64,000 nucleotides of DNA. Origin: Hyphomonas sp. BRH_c22. GTDB taxonomy: Bacteria > Pseudomonadota > Alphaproteobacteria > Caulobacterales > Hyphomonadaceae. Positions 17,877 through 25,552 of the stretch are shown in pieces. Below the pieces are notes generated by a model that was given only the letters and a program-made list of their open reading frames with translations, was not told the DNA's origin and did not search any database. The position numbers were made by a program, and so were the translations under genes. The number at the start of each line of letters is the position of its first letter. The first letter of the stretch is position 1. The stretch covers positions 1-64,000 of the forward strand of contig NZ_LADU01000005.1 of the NCBI RefSeq assembly GCF_000961795.1. Reading direction: 5' to 3'.

Positions 17877-18416
17877 TTATTCAGATTCAGCCTTGAGCTT
17901 TGCGAGTGCGGCCTTCAGCTTTTCCAGCGCGCGGGCCCGGTGGGCCGCTTCACGTTCGCCTTCGGCTTCCATGTAGGCGATGGCCTTTTCGAGCGCGGCA
18001 GCCTTGTTTTCCGGTTTGGCCTCGTCGCCCGTCAGGCAGATGACACTGACCTCGACTTCGCTGCCATCTTCGCTCTCATCGCGGAACGCGTATTTCACCG
18101 GGTCGTCTTCCCCTTCACCGGCAGAACAGTCAGCAACATGGGTCGTGTGCTTGCCCTGCTCCATGACACGGACGATGGTCTTCCCTCCATGCTTGGTGTG
18201 GACATTGACCTCTGTGTCTTCATCCAGAGACACTTTGTGCATCTCCTTGACGATGACACGATGGGGCTGTGTTTCACTGTCGGTGGTTTCGACGGTCTCG
18301 GTAGTCGCCTCGACCTTTTCGGCTTCGGCCACAGGCTCGCTGGCGCAGGCCGTGGTGACGACGGGCAGCGCAAGGGCCGTGGCGAGCAGGATGGCTGGCA
18401 GTGATACACGCGACAT
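17877..18416 (-). CDS. Secreted acidic protein, probable BlaI-type regulon member
   Basis: 179 residues of unknown function. The signal peptide MSRVSLPAILLATALALPVV ends near TTACASE; Thr at -3 makes it a poor lipobox, so cleavage by signal peptidase I is more likely. A Thr/Glu-rich linker is followed by VIVKEMHKVSLDEDTEV, a two-cysteine region (ADCSAGE, VICLTGDE), and a C-terminal Ala/Lys/Glu helix (EKLKAALAKLKAESE). The helix and cysteine pattern recall the periplasmic tails of alphaproteobacterial M56 BlaR1-like proteins, from memory. The start was chosen for the GGAGGA ribosome site; a longer frame begins at 18431. A palindromic operator lies 20 bases upstream. Confidence 0.7.
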   Translation of the reverse strand: MSRVSLPAILLATALALPVVTTACASEPVAEAEKVEATTETVETTDSETQPHRVIVKEMHKVSLDEDTEVNVHTKHGGKTIVRVMEQGKHTTHVADCSAGEGEDDPVKYAFRDESEDGSEVEVSVICLTGDEAKPENKAAALEKAIAYMEAEGEREAAHRARALEKLKAALAKLKAESE

Positions 18417-18436
18417 GGGCGTCTCCTCCATTTAAT

Positions 18437-18475
18437 GACTACATATGTAGTCTAACGAACGGGACGCCCTGTCAA
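18437..18475 (-). promoter_or_regulatory. Promoter with BlaI/CopY-type palindromic operator
   Basis: GACTACATATGTAGTC (18437-18452) is a perfect 16-base palindrome containing TACAnnTGTA, the core bound by BlaI/MecI/CopY repressors. On the minus strand, TTGACA (18470-18475) is a perfect -35 element, and the palindrome occupies the -10 region 17 bases away, so a bound repressor would block RNA polymerase directly. The promoter faces the secreted protein at 17877-18416. No blaI or blaR1 gene lies in the window. Confidence 0.72.
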
Positions 18476-18492
18476 GCTGGGGCCGGTCTGGC

Positions 18493-19728
18493 CTAGAGCA
18501 GGTCTCCGCCGGCTGCGGCGGCTGTGGTGCCATCTTTCTTGAAGGCGCGGATGACGTTCTTGCCGGTGATCCATTTGTGCACTTCGTCCGGCCCGTCGAC
18601 GAGGCGCTGGGAGCGGATATGGGTGTACCAGGCGGCGAGCGGTGTATCGAGGCTGTAGCCAAGGGCGCCGTGGAGCTGGATGGCAGTATCGACGACCTTG
18701 TGCACCATGTTGGCGAGGAAGACCTTGGCGATGCCGTTCTCCTGGCGCAGGTCCATGCCGTTCTCGGCCTTGTAGGCGATGTGCATGAGCATGAGGCGAG
18801 CGATGTAAAGCTCGCTGGCGCATTCAGCGAGCATGAACTGGACGCCCTGACGGTCTTCGAGGCCCTTGCCGAACGTGGTGCGCCTGGTGACATGTTCCGT
18901 GGCCAGGTCGAGCGCGCGCTGGGCCATGGCGACATTGTGCATGCCGTGGCGCAGGCGGCCATAGGCGAGCCGGTGCTGGCCCATGGAGAAGCCGCCGCCT
19001 TCGCCGCCGAGCAGGTTTTCCTCCGGCACGATGAGGTTGTCGATTCGCACCTCGGAATGGCCGCCGCCCATCTCTTCATAATGTGCACCGTGCACGGCCA
19101 TTGTGGGGATGTCGCGGACGATCTGGTAGCCGGGGTTTGGCAGCTCGACGATGAATGTCGAGAATTGCTGGTGGCGAGGGGCGTCGGGATTGGTCTTGGC
19201 CATGACGACGGCAATGTCGGCGGCGCTGGCCGCGCTGGAGAACCATTTCTCGCCATTCAGCACATAGTTGCCCTTGCCGTCCTTGACGGCGGTCGTCTGC
19301 ATGCCGGTGGCATCGGCGCCAGCAGCTTTCTCGGTCATGGAATAGCAGATGCGCTTGTCGCCATTGAACAGAGGCTTGAGGTATTTCTCTTTCTGGAAGT
19401 CCGTGCCGTGGGCGAGCAGCGTGAGCATGGTCGCATCATCCGGGCCTTGCGAGTTCATCGACAGGGCCCCGAGATGGCTCTGACCGAGCTCCATCTGGAC
19501 GAGGGCGTTGGCGAGGGGACCGAGGCCCATGCCGCCATGCTCGACGGGGATGAAGGGCAGCCAGAGGCCCTGCGCGCGGGCCTTCTTGCGCAGTTCCGCC
19601 AGGACGGTCTTGTAGGCCTTGCCGGCCGTCATTTCCTTCTCGGCGGGGATACATTCGTCTTGCACCCACTGGCGCACGCGCTCGCGGACTTCCTTGGCGT
19701 CGTCCGGAATGGTGAAATCGATGGCCAT
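18493..19728 (-). CDS. Acyl-CoA dehydrogenase family protein
   Basis: 411 residues, the normal length for a one-domain FAD acyl-CoA dehydrogenase. The N-terminal helical domain (DDAKEVRERVRQWVQDE) is followed by the central FAD/substrate strand region with CYSMTEKAAGADATGMQT and GEKWFSSAA, and the C-terminal helical domain contains RLAYGRLRHGMHN and QLHGALGYSLDTPL. It introduces a 2,3-double bond into an acyl-CoA and passes electrons to ETF. It diverges from the SDR gene across a 140-base gap and likely belongs to the same catabolic cluster. GGGAGAAAG precedes the ATG. Confidence 0.92.
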   Translation of the reverse strand: MAIDFTIPDDAKEVRERVRQWVQDECIPAEKEMTAGKAYKTVLAELRKKARAQGLWLPFIPVEHGGMGLGPLANALVQMELGQSHLGALSMNSQGPDDATMLTLLAHGTDFQKEKYLKPLFNGDKRICYSMTEKAAGADATGMQTTAVKDGKGNYVLNGEKWFSSAASAADIAVVMAKTNPDAPRHQQFSTFIVELPNPGYQIVRDIPTMAVHGAHYEEMGGGHSEVRIDNLIVPEENLLGGEGGGFSMGQHRLAYGRLRHGMHNVAMAQRALDLATEHVTRRTTFGKGLEDRQGVQFMLAECASELYIARLMLMHIAYKAENGMDLRQENGIAKVFLANMVHKVVDTAIQLHGALGYSLDTPLAAWYTHIRSQRLVDGPDEVHKWITGKNVIRAFKKDGTTAAAAGGDLL

Positions 19729-19868
19729 TTTGCTTTCTCCCTTTTCTGTTGCCTACAAGCTATGCCCGAAACCTTCGCTTGCCCATGGGTGCCGCGTGGT
19801 CAGGCGTTCCCTGTTGGCCGGGGCGGGTCTACAAATCGGGCAAAACAGCATCCCGAGGAGAGAGACCC

Positions 19869-20654
19869 ATGCAGATCAGCAAAACCACACCGCTTGTTGT
19901 TACCGGCGGCGCATCCGGCCTGGGACAGGCCACCGCCGAAGCCTTTGCCAAGGCAGGCGCACCTGTCGCCATTTTCGACATCAATGAGGAAAAGGGCGAG
20001 GCCGTCGCCAAGGCGATTGGCGGCCTGTTCTGCAAGGTGAACATACTGGACGAGCAATCGGTTCTGGACGGGTTCGAGAAGGCCCGCGCGGCGCATGGGC
20101 AGGAGCGCGTGACCGTGCATTGCGCGATGACGGCTAAGGGCGGCAAGACGCTACGCTTCGACAAGGAGAGCCACGCCTTCAAGCGCCTGCCGACGGAAGA
20201 CTATGCGTTCGGCGCGCAGGGCATTTTGATCTCGTCCTACCGGGTCGCCTCGATCTCGGCGCTTGGCATGGCGAATGCCGAACCGATTACCGAGGATGGC
20301 GAGCGCGGCGTGATTACGCTGACGGCATCGGTTGCGGCGATGGACGCGCAGATCGGACAGGTGGTCTATGGCTCGTGCAAGGCCGGTGTGAACGGGCTGG
20401 TGCTGCCGCTGGCGCGTGACCTGATGGATCTCGGCATCCGCGTGAACTCGATCATGCCGGGCATCTTTGCCACGCCGCTGATGCTGGGCGCGCCGCAGAA
20501 CGTGCTCGACAGCCTGGCCGCATCGGTGCCCTTCCCCAAGCGCCTCGGCAAGCCGGAAGAGTTTGCCTCCCTGGCGATGGAATTTGCCCGCAACGGCTAT
20601 TTCAACGGCCAGACGATCCGGCTGGACGGCGCGATCCGGATGGCGCCGCGCTGA
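19869..20654 (+). CDS. SDR dehydrogenase, HSD10/3-hydroxyacyl-CoA dehydrogenase type
   Basis: 261 residues. The NAD-binding TGGASGLGQATAE (residues 12-24) is present, as are the catalytic Ser in TLTASVAAMD and the Tyr/Lys pair in VYGSCKAG. The segment PFPKRLGKPEEFA and the end LDGAIRMAPR are characteristic of the type-2 3-hydroxyacyl-CoA dehydrogenase branch (HSD17B10-like), which oxidises short or branched 3-hydroxyacyl-CoAs. The HSD10 diagnosis is from memory of that family. The ATG at 19869 has a GAGGAGAG site; a longer frame from 19749 is not needed. It begins a plus-strand run with the synthetase and CoA transferase. Confidence 0.88.
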   Translation: MQISKTTPLVVTGGASGLGQATAEAFAKAGAPVAIFDINEEKGEAVAKAIGGLFCKVNILDEQSVLDGFEKARAAHGQERVTVHCAMTAKGGKTLRFDKESHAFKRLPTEDYAFGAQGILISSYRVASISALGMANAEPITEDGERGVITLTASVAAMDAQIGQVVYGSCKAGVNGLVLPLARDLMDLGIRVNSIMPGIFATPLMLGAPQNVLDSLAASVPFPKRLGKPEEFASLAMEFARNGYFNGQTIRLDGAIRMAPR

Positions 20655-20757
20655 CCTGACGGGCGACGTGGCGTCCATCTACGTTTCAGGCTTTGCTGCC
20701 CTCGCGGCAAGGCCGTACAATTCGCATGCAATAATAACAATCAGGGAGAGACACGCC

Positions 20758-22377
20758 GTGGCCAAGGCTTTTGACTGGAATTTCGGGGACATGCTGGATG
20801 CGCTGGGCGAGGTGCTGGGCGATGATGCCCCTGCCCTGATCCATGGCGACCGGGTGGTGACCTGGCCGCAGATGACGGCGCGGTCGAACCGCCTGGCGCG
20901 CAACCTGCGGAACATGGGGGCGAAGACGGGCGACAAGGCCGGCTTCTACCTGCGCAACCAGCCGGAATACATGGAAGCACTGGCCGCGTGTTTCAAAGGC
21001 CGCCTGACGCATGTGAACGTCAATTACCGCTATCTGGATGACGAGCTGGTCTACATTTTCGACAATTCGGATTCCACGGTCGTGTTCTATGACGTGGAAT
21101 TCATCGAGCAGGTGGAGCGCGTGCGCGCGCGCCTGCCAGGCGTGATCGCCTGGGTGCAGATCGGCGGCGACAGCGTGCCGGACTTCGCGGTGGCCTATGA
21201 AGACCTGGCCAGCGAGGGCGACGCCTCGCCACTGGGCATTGAGCGGTCGGGCGACGACATGCTGTTCCTCTATACGGGCGGAACGACGGGCATGCCGAAA
21301 GGCGTGATGTGGTCTCATGGCATCTGGCGGCAGGCAGGCATGGACGGCGTGGCCAAGGCGGGAGGCGTGGTGCCAAAGGACCTGGCCGAGCATGTCGCCA
21401 ATGCGCTGGAACTGGGCCGTCATGCGCGGATCATTCCCGCCTGCCCGCTGATGCACGGCACGGGCCTGTTCACGGCCATGGGCGTGATGCTGAACGGCGG
21501 CACGGTGGTGACGCTGACCGAGAACAAGAATTTCAGCCCGCAAAACCTGTGGGAAACGGTCGCGCGCAATGGCGTCACCAATATGGCGATTGTCGGCGAT
21601 GCGTTCGGCAAGCCGATGCTGAAGGAACTGGAGGACAATCCCGGCAAATATGACCTGTCGACGGTTGTGGCCGTCGTGTCATCCGGCGTGATGTGGTCTG
21701 TCGAGATCAAGCGCGGGCTGCTGAAGCACATGCCGCAGGCGGCGATGATGGACAGTTTCGGCGCATCCGAAGCGGTCGGCTTTGGATCATCGGCCATGAC
21801 GGCGGATGGCGAGGTAAAGACTTCGAAGTTCGAGCTGGGTCCGAACTGCAAGGTGTTCAGCGAGGATTATCGCGAGATCCAGCCGGGCAGCGGCGAAGCG
21901 GGCTTCGTGGCGCGCGGGGGCGCTGTGCCGCTTGGCTATTACAAGGACCCCGAAAAGACGGCGAAGACATTCCCGACGATCAACGGCGTGCGCTATTCCA
22001 TTCCGGGCGACTGGTGCACCGTGGAGGCCGATGGCTCGATGACGCTGCTGGGGCGCGGCTCGAACTGCATCAACACAGCCGGTGAGAAGGTTTATCCCGA
22101 AGAGGTGGAAGAGGCGCTGAAACTGCATGATGCGGTGCGCGACGCACTGGTAGTCGGCCTGCCGGATGACAAGTGGGGCCAGGCGGTGACCGCCGTGGTG
22201 TCGCTGGACAGCGAGGTGAGCGAGGATGAATTGCGCGCCTTCGTGGCGACCAGGATTGCCCGGTTCAAATCGCCCAAGCGCATCTTCTTCAAGCCGGACC
22301 TTGGCCGCGCCGTGAACGGCAAGGCGGATTACAAGACGATCAAGGCGTTCGCGGAAGAACAGGCCGGGAAAGGCTGA
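20758..22377 (+). CDS. Acyl-CoA synthetase (AMP-forming)
   Basis: 539 residues from a GTG start (ribosome site AGGGAGAG, product MAKAFDWNFGD). ANL-superfamily motifs are in order: the P-loop LYTGGTTGMPKG near residue 173, an AMP-binding region DSFGASEAVGF near residue 330, GDWCTV and LLGRGSNCINTAGEKVYPEEVEE near residue 430, and the C-terminal catalytic Lys in NGKADYK. It activates a carboxylic acid to its CoA thioester with ATP. Neighbouring acyl-CoA dehydrogenase, SDR and CoA-transferase genes suggest a beta-oxidation-type route; the substrate cannot be read from sequence. Confidence 0.93.
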   Translation: MAKAFDWNFGDMLDALGEVLGDDAPALIHGDRVVTWPQMTARSNRLARNLRNMGAKTGDKAGFYLRNQPEYMEALAACFKGRLTHVNVNYRYLDDELVYIFDNSDSTVVFYDVEFIEQVERVRARLPGVIAWVQIGGDSVPDFAVAYEDLASEGDASPLGIERSGDDMLFLYTGGTTGMPKGVMWSHGIWRQAGMDGVAKAGGVVPKDLAEHVANALELGRHARIIPACPLMHGTGLFTAMGVMLNGGTVVTLTENKNFSPQNLWETVARNGVTNMAIVGDAFGKPMLKELEDNPGKYDLSTVVAVVSSGVMWSVEIKRGLLKHMPQAAMMDSFGASEAVGFGSSAMTADGEVKTSKFELGPNCKVFSEDYREIQPGSGEAGFVARGGAVPLGYYKDPEKTAKTFPTINGVRYSIPGDWCTVEADGSMTLLGRGSNCINTAGEKVYPEEVEEALKLHDAVRDALVVGLPDDKWGQAVTAVVSLDSEVSEDELRAFVATRIARFKSPKRIFFKPDLGRAVNGKADYKTIKAFAEEQAGKG

Positions 22378-22420
22378 TCACCGGCTTGGCGCCGCCGCGC
22401 GGAATGCGGTAGAGGCAGGC

Positions 22421-23587
22421 ATGACTGACACGCCAAAACCGAATGGGCCGCTGCATGGCCTGAAGGTCGTCGAGATGGGGCAACTCATCGCGGGGCCGTT
22501 CTGCGGCCAGCTGCTGGGCGACATGGGCGCCGAAGTGGTGAAGCTGGAGCCGCCCGGCAAGGGCGACCCGATGCGCGAATGGGGACAGGGCGACAAGCCA
22601 GCCTGGTGGCGCGTGATTGGCCGCAACAAATATTCGGTGGCGGTGGACCTGCGCACCGCAGAGGGCCAGCAGCTGGCGCGCGACCTGATCGGCAAGGCCG
22701 ATGTACTGATCGAGAATTTCCGGCCCGGCGCGCTGGAGAAGTGGCACCTCGATCCGGCGGAATTGCGCAAGACCAATCCGGGCCTGATCGTGGCGCGCAT
22801 GTCGGGTTATGGCCAGACAGGCCCCTATGCGAGCCGGCCGGGATTTGGCCTGATCGGCGAGGGCTTTGGCGGCCTGCGCGGGATTGTCGGCGAACCGGAC
22901 AGGATGCCATCGCGGGTGGGAATTTCGATCGGAGACTCGCTGGCGGCGACCTATGGCTGCATGGGCATTCTGGCCGCGCTGCACCACCGGGACAAGACGG
23001 GCGAAGGGCAGGTCATCGACGTGGCGCTGTATGAAAGCGTGCTGCAGGTGATGGAAAGCTATGTCGCGGACTATTCAACATCCGGCCACAAGCGCCAGCG
23101 GACCGGAGCGATCCTGCCGAAGATCGCGCCATCGAATGTGTATCCGTGCAAGGATGGAGACTTCCTGATCGGCGGCAACCAGGATCCGATCTTCAAGCGC
23201 CTGTGCGATGCGATGGAGCGGCCGGAACTGGCGCAGGACCCGCTCTATGCGACGCACCTGGCGCGCGGCGAAAACCAGACGGAGCTGGACGGTATCATTG
23301 CCGACTGGACGCGCACCCTGACGGTGGCGGAACTGGAAGCGCTGCTGCTGGCGCATGCGGTGCCGTCGGGCAAGGTGTACGATGCCGAGGACATGCTGGC
23401 GGACCCGCACTATGCGGCGCGCGAGTCTGTCGTGACGCTGGATGACCCGGACCTTGGCCCGGTGACCATGCAGAACACGTTCCCGAAATTCTCCGCGACG
23501 CCGGGATCAATCCGCAAGCAGGCCCCCCGCACGGTCGGCGAGGACACGGCGATGATCCTTGAGCGCTGGCTGGGACGGCCCGCCTAG
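22421..23587 (+). CDS. CaiB/BaiF-type CoA transferase (family III)
   Basis: 388 residues. It starts with the family pattern LHGLKVVEMGQLIAGPFCGQ and GDMGAEVVKLEPP. The region SGYGQTGPYASRPGFGLIGE is followed by GISIGDSLAATYG, where Asp172 is the expected catalytic aspartate that forms a mixed anhydride with the acyl group. The C-terminal half includes VPSGKVYDAEDMLADP. Family III enzymes move CoA between carboxylic acids; the overall pattern looks closest to the SUGCT-type dicarboxylate transferases. The stop codon shares a CTAG with the stop of the VOC gene on the other strand. Confidence 0.9.
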   Translation: MTDTPKPNGPLHGLKVVEMGQLIAGPFCGQLLGDMGAEVVKLEPPGKGDPMREWGQGDKPAWWRVIGRNKYSVAVDLRTAEGQQLARDLIGKADVLIENFRPGALEKWHLDPAELRKTNPGLIVARMSGYGQTGPYASRPGFGLIGEGFGGLRGIVGEPDRMPSRVGISIGDSLAATYGCMGILAALHHRDKTGEGQVIDVALYESVLQVMESYVADYSTSGHKRQRTGAILPKIAPSNVYPCKDGDFLIGGNQDPIFKRLCDAMERPELAQDPLYATHLARGENQTELDGIIADWTRTLTVAELEALLLAHAVPSGKVYDAEDMLADPHYAARESVVTLDDPDLGPVTMQNTFPKFSATPGSIRKQAPRTVGEDTAMILERWLGRPA

Positions 23588-24279
23588 GCCGGAACGGGCG
23601 GACCGGGGAATTTCGCAGACCTCGCGATGACGTCATCCGGTGTCTTCAGCATGGCCTGGTACATCTCGGGTGGATAGACCATGTGCGGCTTGGCCGGATC
23701 ATAGGGCGGCTGGGGCTCGTTGCCATGCCCTGTATAGGGCGCGGGCGCCTTGTAGGCCTCAGCTTCTGCCGCCGAGATGCCGGCCTTTTCGAGCACGGCC
23801 GGATCGATCCATTGTTTCGGATCGACCGCTGTGGCCGGGGCAGCGACTTCCAGTGTCATCTGGTCGGGGCCGGCGAAATAGATCGAGTGGCAGAAGCCAT
23901 GATCGAGCGGGCCGATGACATTGACTCCGTGGCTGCGGATGCGGTCTCGCATCGCGAGGAGGCTGTCCCGGTCATCGGCGCGGAAGGCGAGATGCTGCAT
24001 CGTGCCGGCGGCGCTGGGTAGCGCGCCATTGCCGGAATGGGTGATGCCGAGCGTGACCGGTATCTTGCCGACATCGGGCAGCTGGACGATGGAGAAGAAG
24101 CTATGATCATTCATGCGGAGAAAGGCGTGGAGCCCGCCGGGCACGCCGTGCATGTCGAACAGGGCGACGAGCGGGAAATTCATGACCTCCGAGAAGAAGG
24201 CAATGTGCTTCTTGATGTCGGATGCCATGATGGCGATGTGATGGATGCCGCTCGGCTGCGGCCGGGACTGTTCACTCAT
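23584..24279 (-). CDS. VOC family (glyoxalase/dioxygenase-fold) protein
   Basis: 231 residues. GIHHIAIMASDIKKHIAFF at the start and LAFRADDRDSL/IYFAGPDQMTLEVA in the middle are the paired beta-alpha-beta-beta-beta modules of the vicinal oxygen chelate fold. Probable metal ligands are His14 or His15, a His in TMQHLAF and Glu in TLEVA. An unusual Pro-rich C-terminal extension of about 70 residues follows (PPYDPAKPHMVYPPEMYQ). Enzymes of this fold include extradiol dioxygenases, epimerases and glyoxalases; the exact reaction is unknown. AGGAAAGG precedes the ATG. It diverges from the hydrolase gene. Confidence 0.85.
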   Translation of the reverse strand: MSEQSRPQPSGIHHIAIMASDIKKHIAFFSEVMNFPLVALFDMHGVPGGLHAFLRMNDHSFFSIVQLPDVGKIPVTLGITHSGNGALPSAAGTMQHLAFRADDRDSLLAMRDRIRSHGVNVIGPLDHGFCHSIYFAGPDQMTLEVAAPATAVDPKQWIDPAVLEKAGISAAEAEAYKAPAPYTGHGNEPQPPYDPAKPHMVYPPEMYQAMLKTPDDVIARSAKFPGPPVPA

Positions 24280-24362
24280 GCATCGAACCTTTCCTGCTTT
24301 CCCCTGATCGTTCTTTCGGCAAGTATGCGCTGCATGAAAAACAAGGGCAAGGAAACACGCTG

Positions 24363-25529
24363 ATGGCTATCGCAAGGGAACCCTACGGATTTGTTCACGC
24401 CGACAGCGGACGGTTGAAGGAAACCTATGGCGGCCCGGCGGGGCAGGTGTTCGTTGAGTGCATGCGTATCCGGCCTGAAGACCGTGACGCCGATACGGTG
24501 ATCATCTTCAGCCATCCGATTGGCGGAGGCAGCTTCCTGCCGCTGGTGACGTCGCTGGCCCATGCAGGCCATCATGTCATCTATTGCAATCCGCGCTATC
24601 GCGGGAATGATACCGCGCTGATCATGGAGAAATGCGTTCTGGACCTCGGCGCGTGCATTGCCGATGCGAAGAAGCGGTTCGGATATGAGAAAGTGGTGCT
24701 GGGCGGCTGGTCTGGCGGCGGATCGCTGTCGCTGTTCTATCAGGACCAGGCGGAAAATCCTACGATTACCGAGACACCTGCGGGCGACCCGGCAGACCTT
24801 GCCGGCGCAGGGCTGATCCCGGCCGATGCCATCCTGCTGCTGGCGGCGCATGTCAGCCGGTCGCACACGATGACCGAATGGATGGACCCGTCGATCCTTG
24901 ACGAGGACAGGCCGTTCGAGCGGAACACGGAGCTGAATATCTATGACCCCGCCTGCCCCAACCAGCCTCCGTACACACCTGAATTCGTGGCGCAGTTCCG
25001 GGCGGCGCAGGTGGCGCGCAACCGGCGCATCACGGACCGCGTGCTGGCACAGCTCGCCGAGATCAAGGCCGGACCTGATCCGGATGCAGAACGGTGTTTT
25101 GTGGTGCAGGGCACGATGAGTGATGTGCGCTGGCTGGACCCGTTGCAGGACCCGTCCGACCGCACGCCGGGCACCTGCTACCTGGGCGACCCGAAGATTG
25201 CCAATGACGGTCCGGTGGGGCTTGGCCGGTTTACCACCCTTCGGTCGTGGCTGTCACAGTGGAGCTATGACAAGAGCCGGGCGGACGGAACCGGCAACGC
25301 CTCGCGCATCACATGCCCCGTCCTGGTGATCAGCAATTCGGCTGACCTCGCCTGTACGCCGAGCCAAGCGCAAAGGCTGTTCGACGCGGTGGGATCGGAA
25401 GACAAGCAGATGGTGACGATCAAGGGCGCCGACCATTACTATATCGAACGTCCCGACCTGCTGCCGCAAGCCGTGAAGCAAGTATCGGACTGGACGGGTG
25501 CGCGGCGCCTGTACCGGCCAGTGGCGTGA
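24363..25529 (+). CDS. Alpha/beta hydrolase
   Basis: 388 residues. The fold is shown by IIFSHPIGGGS (oxyanion region), the nucleophile elbow GGWSGGGS near residue 122, the acid in NSADLACTPSQ near residue 327, and the histidine in GADHYYI near residue 350. A large insertion between the nucleophile and the acid (about 190 residues) forms the lid. The enzyme likely hydrolyses an ester or thioester within the surrounding acyl-CoA cluster; substrate unknown. The ribosome site AAGGA lies upstream of the ATG. No signal peptide is present, so it is cytoplasmic. Confidence 0.85.
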   Translation: MAIAREPYGFVHADSGRLKETYGGPAGQVFVECMRIRPEDRDADTVIIFSHPIGGGSFLPLVTSLAHAGHHVIYCNPRYRGNDTALIMEKCVLDLGACIADAKKRFGYEKVVLGGWSGGGSLSLFYQDQAENPTITETPAGDPADLAGAGLIPADAILLLAAHVSRSHTMTEWMDPSILDEDRPFERNTELNIYDPACPNQPPYTPEFVAQFRAAQVARNRRITDRVLAQLAEIKAGPDPDAERCFVVQGTMSDVRWLDPLQDPSDRTPGTCYLGDPKIANDGPVGLGRFTTLRSWLSQWSYDKSRADGTGNASRITCPVLVISNSADLACTPSQAQRLFDAVGSEDKQMVTIKGADHYYIERPDLLPQAVKQVSDWTGARRLYRPVA

Positions 25530-25552
25530 CCCGATAGAGCGCTGACGGCGCC

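Noticed and set aside
18577-20040. 487-codon frame antisense to the acyl-CoA dehydrogenase
   Set aside because: Composition bias from GC-rich codons only. It overlaps a clear enzyme gene and runs into the SDR gene in another frame.
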